Shown here one piece after another: positions 1-13,115 of a DNA stretch of 64,000 bases. The notes beneath the pieces were generated by a model that worked only from the letters and a program-made list of their open reading frames with translations, did not search any database and was not told the DNA's origin. A program made the translations under genes and the position numbers. This DNA is from Bugula neritina (taxonomy: Eukaryota; Bryozoa; Gymnolaemata; Cheilostomatida; Bugulidae): positions 32,363,004 through 32,427,003 of the forward strand of contig OZ037765.1 in assembly GCA_964035545.1 (NCBI GenBank), read 5' to 3'. Numbering within the stretch: the first letter of the stretch is position 1; every line of letters starts with the position of its first letter.

Positions 1-282
1 TACTATTACACATAGAAATGTCCCACAGTTTACCAATATTCAGTGTACACTATCTCCCAATAAATGCTAGTACAGCTAATTTCAAAAGAAACTCCACAAA
101 ATGAGTTAAGAAAACCTGCTACATATCAGTAATGCCAGCACCTGGCTTTACAATAGTCTATAAAACAGGATATCTCCAACAAGTGAAGTGCTATCCTATT
201 TGCATGAATGTTCAAATTAGATTGGAATTTATCTTCTCTATGTTTAGTAAATGGACCATTTCTAAAATTGTATAATGAAGAA
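1..282. other. 3' flank of RBM7
   Basis: This stretch lies downstream of the RBM7 stop codon on the minus strand and is probably 3' untranslated or intergenic sequence. I see no coding exon or repeat in it. Confidence 0.5.
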
Positions 283-2503
283 TTATCTTCTCCTGTTGTC
301 ATATCTATTCTGACGCATTTGCATGTCTGCCTGTGTGACATAACGCTGCTGGGTTAATAGCCTTTGCCTTCTTTCATCAAAAGGTATTTGATGGCCGGGA
401 TGATTGATGGGCACCCCACCTCTGAAATTAACTGGTGGACTGTTAAAGCTAATAAACTGAGGTTCATACTCCCTATTATCTGCTGACCTATAGCCTTGTA
501 TTCTGGGCTGACTGGGTACAGATGGGTTGGGTGTGTAGGGGCCCGGAGTATGCATATTATGAAAGGATCGATCTTGAACTTGACTCTGGTGAATGTAACC
601 ACTGTAATGGTCTCTCCCTTGGCCGTGGGATTGTCTAGACTGCTGCCGATCATATGGGCTTGCGGAATGGTGACTGTTCTGTCTGGCTTGTCTCTGGTTG
701 CCCGCGTGGATACTGCCAGTTCTGAAGTCAAGGCTGAGAAACCTGCCATGTAGTTTAGTGTCACTGAACAGCTCTTTAGCGTATGGCACTGAAACTGAGT
801 GCCTGAAAGTGATGAAGGCCATGTTCTTGTTCTGTATGATAGCTACTTTCTCTAAAGGTCCAGCCTAAATAGTGACAAATGAAGGTCAGACAATGACTAA
901 TGCAGCACAGTTGATAGTCCTGGCCAAATTATATAACTATGAATTTTCATCACAAACAAAATCAGGGCTTGACTTTACTGCACAATCGCAGCATAGCAGT
1001 GCTTCTTGCAAACTTCTACACCAGCTCATTAAATTTGAGATGTTTTTGTTGAACGAGTATTTATTTTTGGCAGGCCAGAAATTATAGTATATATAGTAAT
1101 GCTATGTCAATCTGAATATGAATGTTGAAGCAAAAACCTCAATTATTAGATTTTGTCAATTTTCACATAATATGTGAAAATTATATATTACTATAGTACA
1201 GCACTAAATTAACACCAAAAAAGCTCAATTTTGCCATCACTTTTGAAAAGAAAAATTTTATCTGTGTGGCTGGACTTTCACCAAAACATATTCACGTCTT
1301 TTGGTAAATTTTTCAACAACTTAATCAAAACTTAAGAGACATTTATTTAGTCCACATGAACCATCAACAGAAATATCCAATAGTTGCCCATTTATCAGTA
1401 AACATGCCATATAAATAAAACATAACTAAAAATACACATTTATGTTGAAACTTGCAACAGCTTATGTCTTTTGTTAAAAAATATTTTAATTCAGTAATTG
1501 AAAATCATCAGGCGATTGCAAAGACAGGGTACCAATAAAGTCAAACAAATATTTACTTCCAACGATTTAATTACATTTACCATTAATCCAAGTAAAAGTA
1601 TTACTAATAGTAATACTAATAGAGTAAGAGTAATTATGATTATAGTTATAGTAAACATTACCATTGAATTTAATACAAGCATTATATTTACTAAAATAAT
1701 AATTATAATAACTTAATATTTATATTGATACTGATAGTATCATTTTTTTTTTCTCTTTCTTTTTTTCTTTCTCTCCTGGCAGTAGCTAGCTATTGAGCTT
1801 TGAATCGAAGCATAATTAACTATATTCTTATCTCGTAGACAAAATAGTTTTCTTCTTTACTACTGATAATCTAAACAATTGTTCATACACCACTGCATCT
1901 CGATAAAGGAGCCAAAGCGCTCCGAGTGAGATTAATTAGATGAGATGAGATGAGATGACATTGCTATTACTATTCGTATTAGTATTACAGCGAATACTAT
2001 CTTTACCATCATGTCAGTAAACAAGTTACTGTTAGGCCTGTTGCTGTTACTGTTAGTGTTACTGCTAAAATCTCTTAAAGTGCTTTTATAAATTGTTGAA
2101 TAAGAATATCAGAATAACTAATATTATAAGTATAAGTCAGTAAACTAAACAATCAGTTTACATTTAGCACCTAATCATGATCATCATAATGATAAAAATA
2201 AATATTTATTATAACTATATTATTAATATCACTATTACAATTAATAAGTTGCAGCAGCGGTACTAGTTCTACTAGTAGTAGTACTCAAATAGTACACTGT
2301 GACACTGACTGTTACAGGCCCAGAGTAAGAGACTGTAACACTAACTGTAAGTGTAGTCTGTACTTCACCTGCAAGAAGAGTTCATACAACTCGTCTTCCG
2401 TGGTTTTTTCATCGAAGGCTCGAAGGAAAAGAGTTCTATTCATTTCAGCCTCCCGGTCCTCCACTTCTGCATCGTGGTTCTTGTCATTAGTTTGTTCTGG
2501 CAT
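283..2503 (-). CDS. RBM7: RBM7-like RNA-binding protein (NEXT complex subunit)
   Basis: Two coding exons: 2369-2503 and 283-864, joined in phase 0 across a 1.5 kb intron (donor GTGAAG, acceptor ATTTAG). The predicted protein is 238 residues (human RBM7 is about 266). Residues 20-90 form one RRM: exon 1 gives RTLFLRAFDEKTTEDELYEL (RNP2 region) and exon 2 continues with AGPLEKVA, then MAFITF (RNP1 region) and SVSVPYA, which match RBM7 and RBM11 closely. The rest is low-complexity, rich in Gln, Arg, His and Ser, and ends in RRR, as expected for the disordered RBM7 tail. In animals RBM7 binds U-rich RNA and, with ZCCHC8 and MTR4, sends promoter upstream transcripts and other short nuclear RNAs to the exosome. 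The start is the first ATG of the exon; Met21 just before RTLF is an alternative. RBM11 is the only close alternative identity. Confidence 0.9.
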
Positions 2504-4046
2504 ATCAAATAACTAAAAACACACTATCATGAACAGAACTGATTATTTCATCAGACTTCAGAGCACATAGTTGAACCAAACAGCGGAACCAAAGGGTTAA
2601 AGTCAAGTATTAAATGGAAACGCTACAATATCTGACAAATTACCGCATCGTAAAAAAGGGCTTGTCAGATTGATATTATATACCTTTGCCTTATATTATT
2701 TTTGAACGCCATAGATATTAAAAACTACGAGTTATCGTGTTTACGGACAGGATAACTCCACACCAAAAGGCAAAGCCACTCATTAGGCCATCAACTGAAC
2801 TGCTATAATTTCGTGATTGTCTCTAACACAATTCAGTGAAGTATTTTGGAAAAACAAATATTATGAACAATGAATAGGTGTGTAGCACTTTCGGTGAGTC
2901 ACATAATTTGAACTAACTGAGATAATAAACTAAACATTATGATATAGATATGATTACATTAGCATTAGTACTTATATGTATATATTATTACACCATGCAG
3001 GTTTAAGGCTAGCTTTGTATAAAGCAAATACATCAGTCACATTCGACATTGGAAGCTACATAGATTGCAAGAGTGAGAAACTGAAAAGATAATAAATTGC
3101 GATGACTGTGTAAATTAGTCACTGTCAGTCCTGCAATATGATTGGCTGATTGTAGCAAAGTTGAAAATTTGTTGAAAAGGGAGCTATGACAATTTGTAGC
3201 ATTTTAAAATAAACTAAGTAATCACTATAGTATAATTTTTGGTACAAATGATTATATTTATTACATTCTGGTATAACAGCTTACAACTATTGTCATACTG
3301 CAATACTATATATTACTATAAATGCAAAAACATGGAAATTTATTAAAAACCACAACAGTGAGAATTATTGAAATTATCAACTCATGAAAAACTTTATCAG
3401 CAGATTTATTATATGGCAAACAAGTTGAAAGCTAAGTTAGCAGTGAGCATGCCCAAAGCAGTTATTCATTGCTCAACCACACACACATATTATGTTGAAC
3501 TGAAGTGTACATTTTCACACATGATACAACAACACTGATACATATGTAGTCATTATACAATATTTTCAAATTACAAAGAAAACAGAGTTACGTGGTTAGA
3601 GTTGTAGCAGAAACCTTTTTAAGTTCTCTAGCTTTTGTATTCCAATAGAGAAATACGTGAAAAGGAAAACAACTCCAGTTCCAGTGTGAAGAAATATATA
3701 GCCCACACTGCTGTGTGCTGGTAGTAATATATAAAAATGTAACCAAATGTGTATAAGTATGTTGCTTTAGGCAAATGATTGAATATAGAAAAATAGAAGG
3801 AATTTACCATAAATATCATAAGCATCTTTCAAGACAATATATCTTCTAAGTATCAATATATTACACTAATTATAATATGTTATAATACTAATTATATTAT
3901 ATACTAAATGTGTTGTAAGACATTGTCCACTGGCATTGGGAATTATGCAATCTGTAAAGATGCAACCGTTACAGCCCTAACCATGCCAACTAAACCGTAA
4001 CAGCTCTAGACATGAAGAAGAGCGGGACTAGAGCAGATTCAGTCAC
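2504..4046. other. RBM7-DCAF8 intergenic region
   Basis: No coding exon was found. The sequence is AT-rich. It must hold the RBM7 promoter (next to 2504) and the DCAF8 3' untranslated region (next to 4046), but I see no clear motif for either. Confidence 0.5.
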
Positions 4047-7000
4047 TTATGAGACTGGGCACTGTACGGAACCGTCTGCTTCGTCGCTTTCGTCATCAGC
4101 GTCATCTGCGGCAGCCTCATCTCCCGCCTCCCTTCTCTACAAACAATACAAACTTATTAAAGCTGAAAAGCTTGGTACTCGGTGTTGCGAGTTAATCAAA
4201 TTTATGTTCACTTTTGATGTCAAAATACTTTCCTATAGGATAAAAGTCTGATCATCACATGATAGTTGCTACTGAACGTAACGAATGCAAAAGTAAAAAC
4301 TTCGGAACTGAGTTACAAACGAAACCAATTACAATTTTCACTTGGTTTAAATACGTGGCCATATTGGCATACAACAATAACAAGTATTAAAACCACATTG
4401 CTGAACTAACCAATATGAAATAGATTTAGACTTAGACACAGTGGACACTACAGACCTGCCCAGACACTGGGTTACAATACCTTCCAGTATGTGCAACTAT
4501 TACCTATTATCACTTGAAAGTTCAACATTGAAAGTAATTGCTAATGAAACATCTTTAAAGTTAAACAACATGAACTACGCAAATTACACTAAATACATTC
4601 ACACCAGTGGGACCCCAACGTCAATACAGGCTACAAAGAAATGCTAAGAGGAAAGCTCACAACACAAACAAAAAGAATAAAAAAGCAGTTGGTCTATCTA
4701 CAACACAACTATAACTAACAGCTGTATATTATATTACTGTAACATATAAGTGGCCTATTCAAGTGATAGCCGGCAGTCATAGGATATAAATATACTAGAA
4801 GGGGGAGGGGGGCTGACTCACCCGTCTCCGCCAGTGAATAGCCCTGAGAGCAGACATGAGAAAAGTTCTCTCTACTGTGTCTATCAGAGCATTGGAAGCC
4901 ATCCTAGAGCCCTTCCTGCCTGTATTCCTTTTCATCAGCTGAAATAAAGCATACGTGAAACCCTCTGCATCTGAATATCTACTACAAATGCATCAATTCG
5001 TGTTGGGAAAAATATTTAATAACAAATTTGTGATGAAATAAATATTCGATGCAGCATAATAAAATACTGATCGCACTAATACAATATACTCAGATACAAA
5101 AGTTCACCAGAATGTGAAGACAAGTGAATTCAACACAATAGCAACCTTTTTGAACTTTGACATGGAGGTCAACTTTTCACCGACAGGCATAAACATCTTT
5201 ACACTGTTGTCAAGTCCACTGACAGCCAAATAAGGAAGATGTGGGTGTGGCTCCAGCACATTGACCACGCCTCCTTCATCACCTATGACAACGGATAGTA
5301 ACAAAGATTCAATGAATCCAGTACATACAGTATACTAATTGCAGTTATATTGAGTTTCTATATCTCTCTAGAGTAGCTGATGGAGCTACTTCTTAGTGAC
5401 AACAACCGGTGATGAGGCTTTTGGTTTTAACACAATATCCAGCTAGTCTAATACACTATGTAGTATGTAACCACTATGTAGTATATAACCACTATGTAGT
5501 ATATAACCACTGTGTAATATATAACCACTGTGTAGTATATAACCACTATGTAGTATATAACCACTGTGTAGTATATAACCACTATGTAGTATATAACCAC
5601 TATGTAGTATATAACCACTGTGTAGTATATAACCACTGTGTAGTATATAACCACTGTGTAGTATATAACCACTATGTAGTATATATCCACTATGTAGTAT
5701 ATAACCACTGTGTAGTATATAACCACTATGTAGTATATAACCACTGTGTAGTATATAACCACTATGTAGTATATAACCACTATGTAGTATATAACCACTA
5801 TGTAGTATATAACCACTATGTAGTATATAACCACTATGTAGTATATAACCACTATGTAGTATATAACCACTATGTAGTATATAACCACTGTGTAGTATAT
5901 AACCACTGTGTAGTATATAACCACTATGTAGTATATAACCACTATGTAGTATATAACCACTATGTAGTATATAACCACTATGTAGTATATAACCACTATG
6001 TAGTATATATCCACTATGTAGTATATAACCATATACCTTTCTGTATTTGAAGAGGTTCACTGGACGTCTTGTCCCAGAAGAAGACGTTGCCGCAGTCACT
6101 TCCACTAACGATATACTCGCTGTTGGGGCCGTAGAAATTTACCCCCTTGACAGTTGAGCTGTTCCTGTGGCCGGTGTATGTGTTTACACAGGCTTCTTCG
6201 GCGGGCAGCTCGTTGTCGAAGAGGTAAATGTCTTCGTCATTGTACGTGCCAACAATCTCTAGACATCAATTAGTAAAGTATGTTGAGGGAACAACTCCAA
6301 CACACGTGTCAGTTCAGTTCATTGAGAGAAGGAATAAATCATGACTCATTACCAGCAAAGGAAGCAAGTACTGAACAAGGTGCTATAAAATTAGAAACGA
6401 AATGAAAAGAATTTACTTGTGACTAGCTGTCACGCGCTGTGTGTCAGATAAGGTGTATTGCATGTGATATAGTCTGTATTGAAAGCACAGGTTGCTAAAG
6501 GTGAGAGGGTAGGGGCAACTATCCTACCTGAACCATTGCAGTTGTAAACAGCGCAGGTTACGTCTCGGAGTAGCCGGTCTTTGTTGTCAAACTTTGAGGG
6601 AGTTAGTCTTTTTACCACATCGCTGGAGTTACTTTGCGAGTTAATGAATCTTTTGTCATATACTCTGGAATATATGGAATATATTATATTGCATGCGTAC
6701 TGTATGTATACTGCATTGCCATAATACGGTGAGCCATACACACTATATAGATGACATATAATGTGGTATGTTTATATTATAAATTCATATATAAATATAA
6801 AGTTTCATATCATACTATGATCACAGTAGTCTTAGAATCACTGATAATAATAGTAACAAATGCCAAAATCTCTGAATGTAACTGCAAGTTGCAACTTTAC
6901 CCACAAGTGAAGAATATACACGCACTAACTACCGTGGTTACATGAAACAATCATACTTACACTAAAAAGAGATTTATTTACCCACACTTACCTGATGTAG

Positions 7001-10000
7001 TGGTCTCTCCCACTAACAATGAACTCATAAGGCTTGTGAGGATGTTTGTCAATAGAATAGAGGGCAACCTTCATTTGACCTTGAAGGACCTGCACCAACC
7101 TACAATACAAATTAAGTTCAATGAGGACACAAATACTGTATATTATAGATGCACGAGGACACAACTACTGTATATTATAAATACACACGGATACAACTAC
7201 TGCGCATAACAAATACACGGGGACACAACTACTGTGCATTACATAGGGACACACTTGCGCAGCACAGCTAACAATAGGGGGACACAACTACAAAATGCTA
7301 AAGGTTACAGACCTATTTGGTTTCTTGGATCTCACGTCTATCTGAAACACCATTGCGTCTTCTCCAGCACTGAGAAGGCAGTATTCAGGGTCAGTTTCCA
7401 CAGCCAACTACAACAGCAGCGCAACTTACTTGTAGTTCGGACTACTTACCCTAACTTAGCTGTACGTACCCCTGTTACTCCACCAAAACAGCACTTGGAA
7501 TTCTACATTTCATACACTGAGTTTCTACAGATTAACTCAGTTATTTGTTTCACCAGTGAAATAAAAGTTAAGCTAAAACAACGACTGGTTGCAACACTTT
7601 GAAGCAGTTCTTAGCCCACATATTTTAAATAATCAGTGAACTGTTTTTTCTCATTCTGAAACATTTTCCGAATAAGATTGCTTGGCTTTAACGTACAATA
7701 TAGCTATTTTAAAATTCCGCCATGATGAAAACTGTAGCAACACTAACGATCTCCTAACAACCCTTATTATCTGTGACCCCATCACTCAAGTTTATTCAAG
7801 AAAGATCTTGCTTTTTGATTTCGCATGTTTCACCTTTGACCTTGATAGTGAATTTTTCAAAAGAAAATTAACTATATCATGACAGAGGCTTGAGTCTATA
7901 AACAGTAAATGAGATATTTGCGGTTTCATCCAAGTTGTACAAATTAATCTATTATAAAAAGTAATAGGAAAAAGACAGCTAAATCACTGGGTTCTCTACA
8001 TTTTACAAGCTATTAATGAGAGCTGATTGCATGTATTCGTAACAAAATATGAAAATGCTTTTGTCACATGTAACAAATTTTGTCCGTATATCGACTGTGT
8101 TTGTACAAACCAACCCACCTTATGGCAAGAACCACCATGTTCGCAGATTTTCCTGGTCTCTCTGCAGGATCCAGTGACTGAGAGCTCCGCCAACCTCACC
8201 TGACCGTCTCTGGCACAAGTAACTATCTGACTATCATTTGAATGGGGCATGAACTTGCACTGGAACACGTTGGACACGTGACCAGACTGGAATGAGATGT
8301 AGGGGGACAGCCGAATCATGTCCCAAACAACAACCTTTAGATCATCTGATCCACTGGCTAGATAAGTACCTGCAAGTGAGAGATAATCCTTACAGGACAG
8401 CATAACAATAGATTGCCCAACAATAATTTTACTATATAACAAGGGTGTCCAACGTTTTCGGAGTGAGGGCCACTGAAAGGTAATATTTCATGGTGAGTGC
8501 CACGTTGTAGAATTTAGCTTGAGCTGGGGGCCACAGCAGCAGTAATTTTCAAATAACTTCATCATATAATGAAGTCCCAATAAATACTGCAGGCTGCATG
8601 TCTTTAGCATGTATAAGAAAAAGACATTTAAAAGGTGGTTTTCCACTCTAATTCATATTCATGTAGAAAATAGTTTCATCGGTTATGCCTTTGAGGGCCA
8701 CATAAATATAGGCTGGGGGCCACATCCGGCCCTGGGGCCACCTGTTGGACAGCCCTGCTATATAACATGAAATGGTTTGACAAATTTATGTTTAAGTTTT
8801 AGAAATATAAAATGTGACAATGCACCCGATTGGTTGAAGTTGAGCTATAAACTGTGATAATGTACCCGATTGGTTGAAGTTGAGTGCGTTAACACAGCCA
8901 CTGTGAGAGTCCAGCGTGCCCACACATCTCATTCTCTTAACAAAATTCGGGTTACTTCGTAGGACTTTAGTGTAAAGCAGGGCTTTCCGTTGATATCCAA
9001 AGTCTCCCAGAGATCTAAATGTATTACAACAGTACAAATACTTTTTTTGTATTTAAACAGAATAAAAGTATTTTTAGAAAAAATAATAGTATCAAGATGT
9101 ATGCGAAATAGAAAAACAATAACATAAATACTTTAAGTTTTTCCAATTTTGTTTATTACAAATTTCCTGAATTTGTATGGAAATATTCATAAGGTTTACT
9201 TTTAGTGACATTAAATTTTGCTGATTTGTTTAATTAAATTTTATGACTAGTTTTTTAACTTCACATGCTCATTTTTTTTACAAAAAAGACATCTTTAGAT
9301 AAGTAAAAAATAAAACAAACAAATTGATTATTTCTACCAATGAACCATAGAAGACAAAGTAAAGTAGCACAACCCCTTGTAAATAGCATCACGGGGAAAA
9401 CCTGCAGCTATAATTTTCCAGAGCTATTCAATCGCATGGTAACTGAAGTGATTCTGGAATAACTTAAACAAGAAACTTTCAAAGTTCGAAATTTAAAAAA
9501 GACATCTACCTGGATTGTGTGTATGAGAGAATATTATGAGTGACTATAGGACGAGGCGTAGCATCTACGTGCTCACTTTCCCCCTCAACTGAAGTTTCAA
9601 CTTCCTCTCCATTTTCTGTATCAGATTCTTCGTTATCCGACACTTCGGGAGAAGAACTTCGACCAGTAAAGAGCCAACGATTCGCTGACACAGTGAAAAT
9701 CTGTGGCCTCCTATTCACTCTGAGAAAAGGACTTTCTTCAGACGCATCTGAGCTGCTATCGTCTTCAGGTGAACTAGAGAATGAAATACGACAACCAGCA
9801 CTTTGCAACAAAAGAACACAGTTCTAAGAAAAGAGTAGCTCAAGCTGTGTTATCTTACCTGGATGATTCTAGAACCCCTCTCTGGTAGAATGGCATGCCA
9901 CTGTCATCATTATCACTGTCCTGGTGTGTGGATGAAGAATTGTTTAGCTGATACACCCCAGCAGTGTCACTATCATCAGAGTCTAATTGTTCACTGGGCA

Positions 10001-10772
10001 TCAAGCTATCACTCGTTTCAGTAACATTCTCCTCCTCATTGATTGCTGGCAGCACCTCGTCTTGGAGACTACTTTGTGTTATGATGTCACAGTCACCAGC
10101 CTCGGCAGCGCCCACAACACCTTTTGACAAGGTGTCAGCATAATGTGTCACAACTCTACAGGGGTTTTGTGTATCTCCAACCTTCAAAGGCTGTTCCAGA
10201 ACACTACTTATTTCCTTATTGTCAGTTTTACCAACTAATGAGTCTGTGGACGGACTGCTGTTTGTATTATTTACATCTCCAGAAGCACCAGCTGAGTAAA
10301 CAATGTGAGAATCACTACCAACACTTTCTCCAAGTTTGGAATCTTGTGAGCTAAGCATGTCACTAGTTGCAAACTCTACAAGATATGTGGCTAGTTACAA
10401 TGCAACAGTTACTTTCATTATATTATCTAATAATTTAAATTTGTTCCTCATCTGTTATAAGTAAAAAAAAATTTGTTAACTATTCAGTGTTACAAACCTT
10501 TATTAATATTTGCAACCTAATAAGTTGAAGCAAAACCCAAACACAAAGATCTGTAACATATGATACATACCGTCTTGAGGTAATTCAACATGTACATAGA
10601 ATTTAGCAGCTCCTGATGGGGTATTTGATGTGCTGTCTACAACTACCTGATGAGCAACTTCCAGGCTACTTTCTGATTCAGATATATCTGTCATTTTAAG
10701 TTGATTCGACATATTTTGGCAATTGATTTGTGAAGCAGTCTCATCAGGATGGAAACTATCTTTAGTATCCAT
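4047..10772 (-). CDS. DCAF8: DCAF8, WD40 receptor of CUL4-DDB1 E3 ligase
   Basis: Twelve coding exons in transcript order: 10571-10772, 9859-10375, 9510-9800, 8866-9014, 8119-8369, 7313-7407, 6992-7099, 6528-6664, 6037-6258, 5146-5282, 4822-4938, 4047-4136. All junctions keep frame and give 771 residues (human DCAF8 is 597). The first ~340 residues are acidic and Ser-rich, longer than in vertebrates. WD repeats follow, with near-identical stretches to DCAF8: [57 protein letters not shown] and [19 protein letters not shown] and IDVR fit DDB1-binding WDxR boxes. The tail is basic (WRRRRR), then acidic, ending VQCPVS, like the vertebrate VQCMPS end. Known role of the family: substrate recognition for CUL4-DDB1 ubiquitin ligases, nuclear and cytoplasmic. 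Oddities: a duplicated splice donor after exon 4, an 18-bp minisatellite in intron 9 and a hAT MITE in intron 4. Confidence 0.95.
5453..6033. repeat. 18-bp minisatellite in DCAF8 intron 9
   Basis: About 32 head-to-tail copies of ATGTAGTATATAACCACT fill most of the intron between DCAF8 exons 9 and 10. The main variant changes ACTATGTAG to ACTGTGTAG; a few copies read ATATCC. The array begins within a few bases of the exon 9 donor. Because the unit is a multiple of three it is open in several frames on both strands, giving long artefactual ORFs. Confidence 0.97.
7114..7290. repeat. Degenerate ~35-bp tandem repeat in DCAF8 intron 6
   Basis: Four to five imperfect copies of a unit around GGACACAACTACTGTATATT lie between DCAF8 exons 6 and 7. 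Copies vary in length and in the TGTATATT or TGTGCATT ending. Confidence 0.8.
8440..8757. mobile_element. Non-autonomous hAT element (MITE), 318 bp
   Basis: The ends are inverted repeats: CAAGGGTGTCCAAC at the left and the complement of CAGGGCTGTCCAAC at the right. A perfect 8-bp target duplication, CTATATAA, flanks it at 8432-8439 and 8758-8765, as expected for hAT transposition. GGGCCAC and GGCCACAT motifs near the ends resemble those of hAT-Charlie-type MITEs. No transposase is encoded. It sits in DCAF8 intron 4. Confidence 0.9.
8816..8884 (-). repeat. 40-bp tandem duplication of exon end and splice donor
   Basis: The last ~19 bases of DCAF8 exon 4 plus the donor occur twice, 40 bp apart (ACCCGATTGGTTGAAGTTGAG on the plus strand at 8824 and 8864). 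The exon-proximal donor is GTACAT; the duplicate has GTGCAT. Use of the distal donor would add 40 nt and shift the frame. Confidence 0.85.
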
Positions 10773-12210
10773 ACTTTAGCACATCACAACTGAAATGGTC
10801 AAGCGAGATAAAATAAAAAGATTTGCTGCATATATGAGGACACACATGACACGAGTGAAGACGAATAAAAAAATGAGAAAAAATCATTCAGTATCCATGG
10901 GCATTGGAGTAAATTCTTAAAGTGGGCACGTATAAAAGGAAGGTGAGTGATACATTGATGAGTGCTGCAGCAGCAAAGAATAGCAAGCAATAAAAATCAG
11001 CAATAATTAGTATGACTCTTGAATGACAGTCATATTAGTAGGTACTGAAACAAAAATTAAAACACCTTTATTTTGTTTAAAAGTTAGAGTTAGACTTTTT
11101 TAAAATATACAATTAAAGGCTTCTACGTTTACATATTTATTTTGTAACCACATTTTGGACACAAAACGAAGTAAATTTTAGTTGATAACTTGAAAACATA
11201 AATATAAGCTACCGGAATAAACACAATCAATTTGTCACAAAATAAAAATTGAGAGTTTAAGTTACTGCAGTATGAGATACATTAATTTTCCCACAGCCAT
11301 AGTTGAATAAACAAAAAATATTTTTAAATTGAATTTTTCCTAACCAATGAAAAATACTATCTCAAGTTAAAAACAATTGAAGGTTCATGCTCAATGTTAA
11401 TCGTGCTGGTCAGAATCATATTCATAGTCTAATGCTACTGTACCAGTCTGCAGTTTGCTTTCTATTTTACATTTACAGTAACTCGGACGAGTGAATAACA
11501 AATACAAAAGCTGGCACTGCCAATAAACCGTAAGTATAAGTCTTTGATTTGGTATTACGTGTTGTGGAGTTAAATCTAATTTCAAATCATAATACGAGTA
11601 TCACTATCAGTACGAATATGAGTATCATTATCAGAAGTGATTAAATAATTTCTTCAGGACTCAGGTTGAGACCGTTTGAGATTAACTAAGTTTAATTAAT
11701 TTACTATACTGATTGATGTTATTGTTAGCCACTGATACTATCATTATAGTCAATTATTAATATTACTGTCTATTACTTGAAGTTTATTATTAATATTATA
11801 CTAGGTGAACACACAACGTGAACGATTCGGATTTTAAAAATCAACATGGTGCATAGACATAGTTAAACTTTTATCACCGGCTTTACTGCTAAAATTAAGA
11901 CATAATCAAAATCTTTAGCCCGGTTTAGGTTAAACAAAAAACTCAGCAAGCTAGTATTTTCAATATTTCACTTTCACTTTCAGTACAATCATTTAATGTT
12001 CAATTCTATAGTTTGAGTTTTACTTTTACTCTTGGAATCAGAATGAGTTTAGCTTGCACGCAATTAATGTAAATATGGAAATCTATTAATTAACCGTGTT
12101 ATAGGCTCACGTTAGTAAATTATCTATTAACGTGGGCCTATAACACTAGCAATACTAAATATAACTACTACTACTAGTACTAGTTAAACTAGTGCTACTA
12201 GTGCTACTAG

Positions 12211-12251
<41 letters not shown>

Positions 12252-13115
12252 GTGGTTACATTTATTAATATTTAAGATTATTTAAACTTCTATTCTAAAT
12301 CTTCATTCTAAACTTAATCCTCAGCCTTAGGCCAAATTAATGTTGAACAACAACAAAAATTCGAGGTACACTCAGTGACTTACAGTTACAAGTTTAAGTT
12401 ACACTTTGACTTACACTTACAGCTAGTTAGTGTTACAGGTAGGTGCAGTTGCCGTTGGTTTGTAAACTTATAATAATAATGCAATGCTATAACTCAATAT
12501 TTCAGCTGTGATGACAGGAAATTGATAAATAATCTACTTGTAGCATAATAGTTGTTATTACAAGTATAATTATAATAATCACATATCATAATCTAATAAG
12601 TAAAACCAAAAGTAATGCAATAGAAAAAGACCGTGTGACGGATATTTTGACTCGAACCAGGAGCGAACGTGTTTCTGTTTGTTTTTATTGCGACACCCCA
12701 TTGCAGTTTTACATTGTATATTTGTCGTTTTATATTAAAGTGCTCTTTAGTGAAATAAAGCTATAACAAAATTAAAGTGTGCAGTAATTTATTTAGGTTT
12801 GTTTATTTACTTAAACTAACAGTTGCTTAAACACATGTTGAGTTATTTCTGCTGATTCGTCATCTTGGTGCCTTGGTATTGAGGAATTAAAAACCGGAAT
12901 AGGGTGTATCATTGTTAGCCGAGAAAGAATTTTGCAAACTTGCGAAAACGTTGTGACCTTTATAAGTCCCGATACATTATAACAAAACATACCTAAATAC
13001 TGGGCTATCTTCATTAGTTTACTTTCACTTTCGTATTACGCCGAAAAATAATATTCTTATTCTAAGAGAACGCTTCGCAAGTCATAACGTTTGATCATTG
13101 TTAAATCAAATCACA
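10773..13115. other. Divergent DCAF8/COMMD7 intergenic region
   Basis: This region should hold both promoters. It contains a (TAC)n microsatellite at 12210-12250 and degenerate CTA/GTA-rich sequence around it. A 67-codon minus-strand ORF at 12811-13014 has no recognisable similarity and is not called. I found no convincing TATA box at either start. Confidence 0.5.
12210..12250. repeat. (TAC)n microsatellite
   Basis: About 14 uninterrupted TAC units occur, with interrupted ACTAG-type copies on the left side. Confidence 0.95.

Noticed and set aside
4012-4251. 79-codon plus-strand Ser/Ala-rich ORF
   Set aside because: It is the antisense shadow of the acidic last exon of DCAF8.
5453-6033. CRISPR-like regular repeat
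   Set aside because: The repeats are directly adjacent with no spacers, in an animal gene intron.
5409-6105. Long repetitive ORFs on both strands (YNHYVV, GYILHS, VIYYIV units)
   Set aside because: They are by-products of the 18-bp minisatellite, whose length is a multiple of three. They lie in a DCAF8 intron and are out of frame with the flanking exon.
10124-10354. 76-codon plus-strand ORF
   Set aside because: It is the shadow of DCAF8 exon 2 on the opposite strand.
12811-13014. 67-codon minus-strand ORF upstream of COMMD7
   Set aside because: No similarity is recognised and it overlaps the likely COMMD7 promoter. It could be chance.
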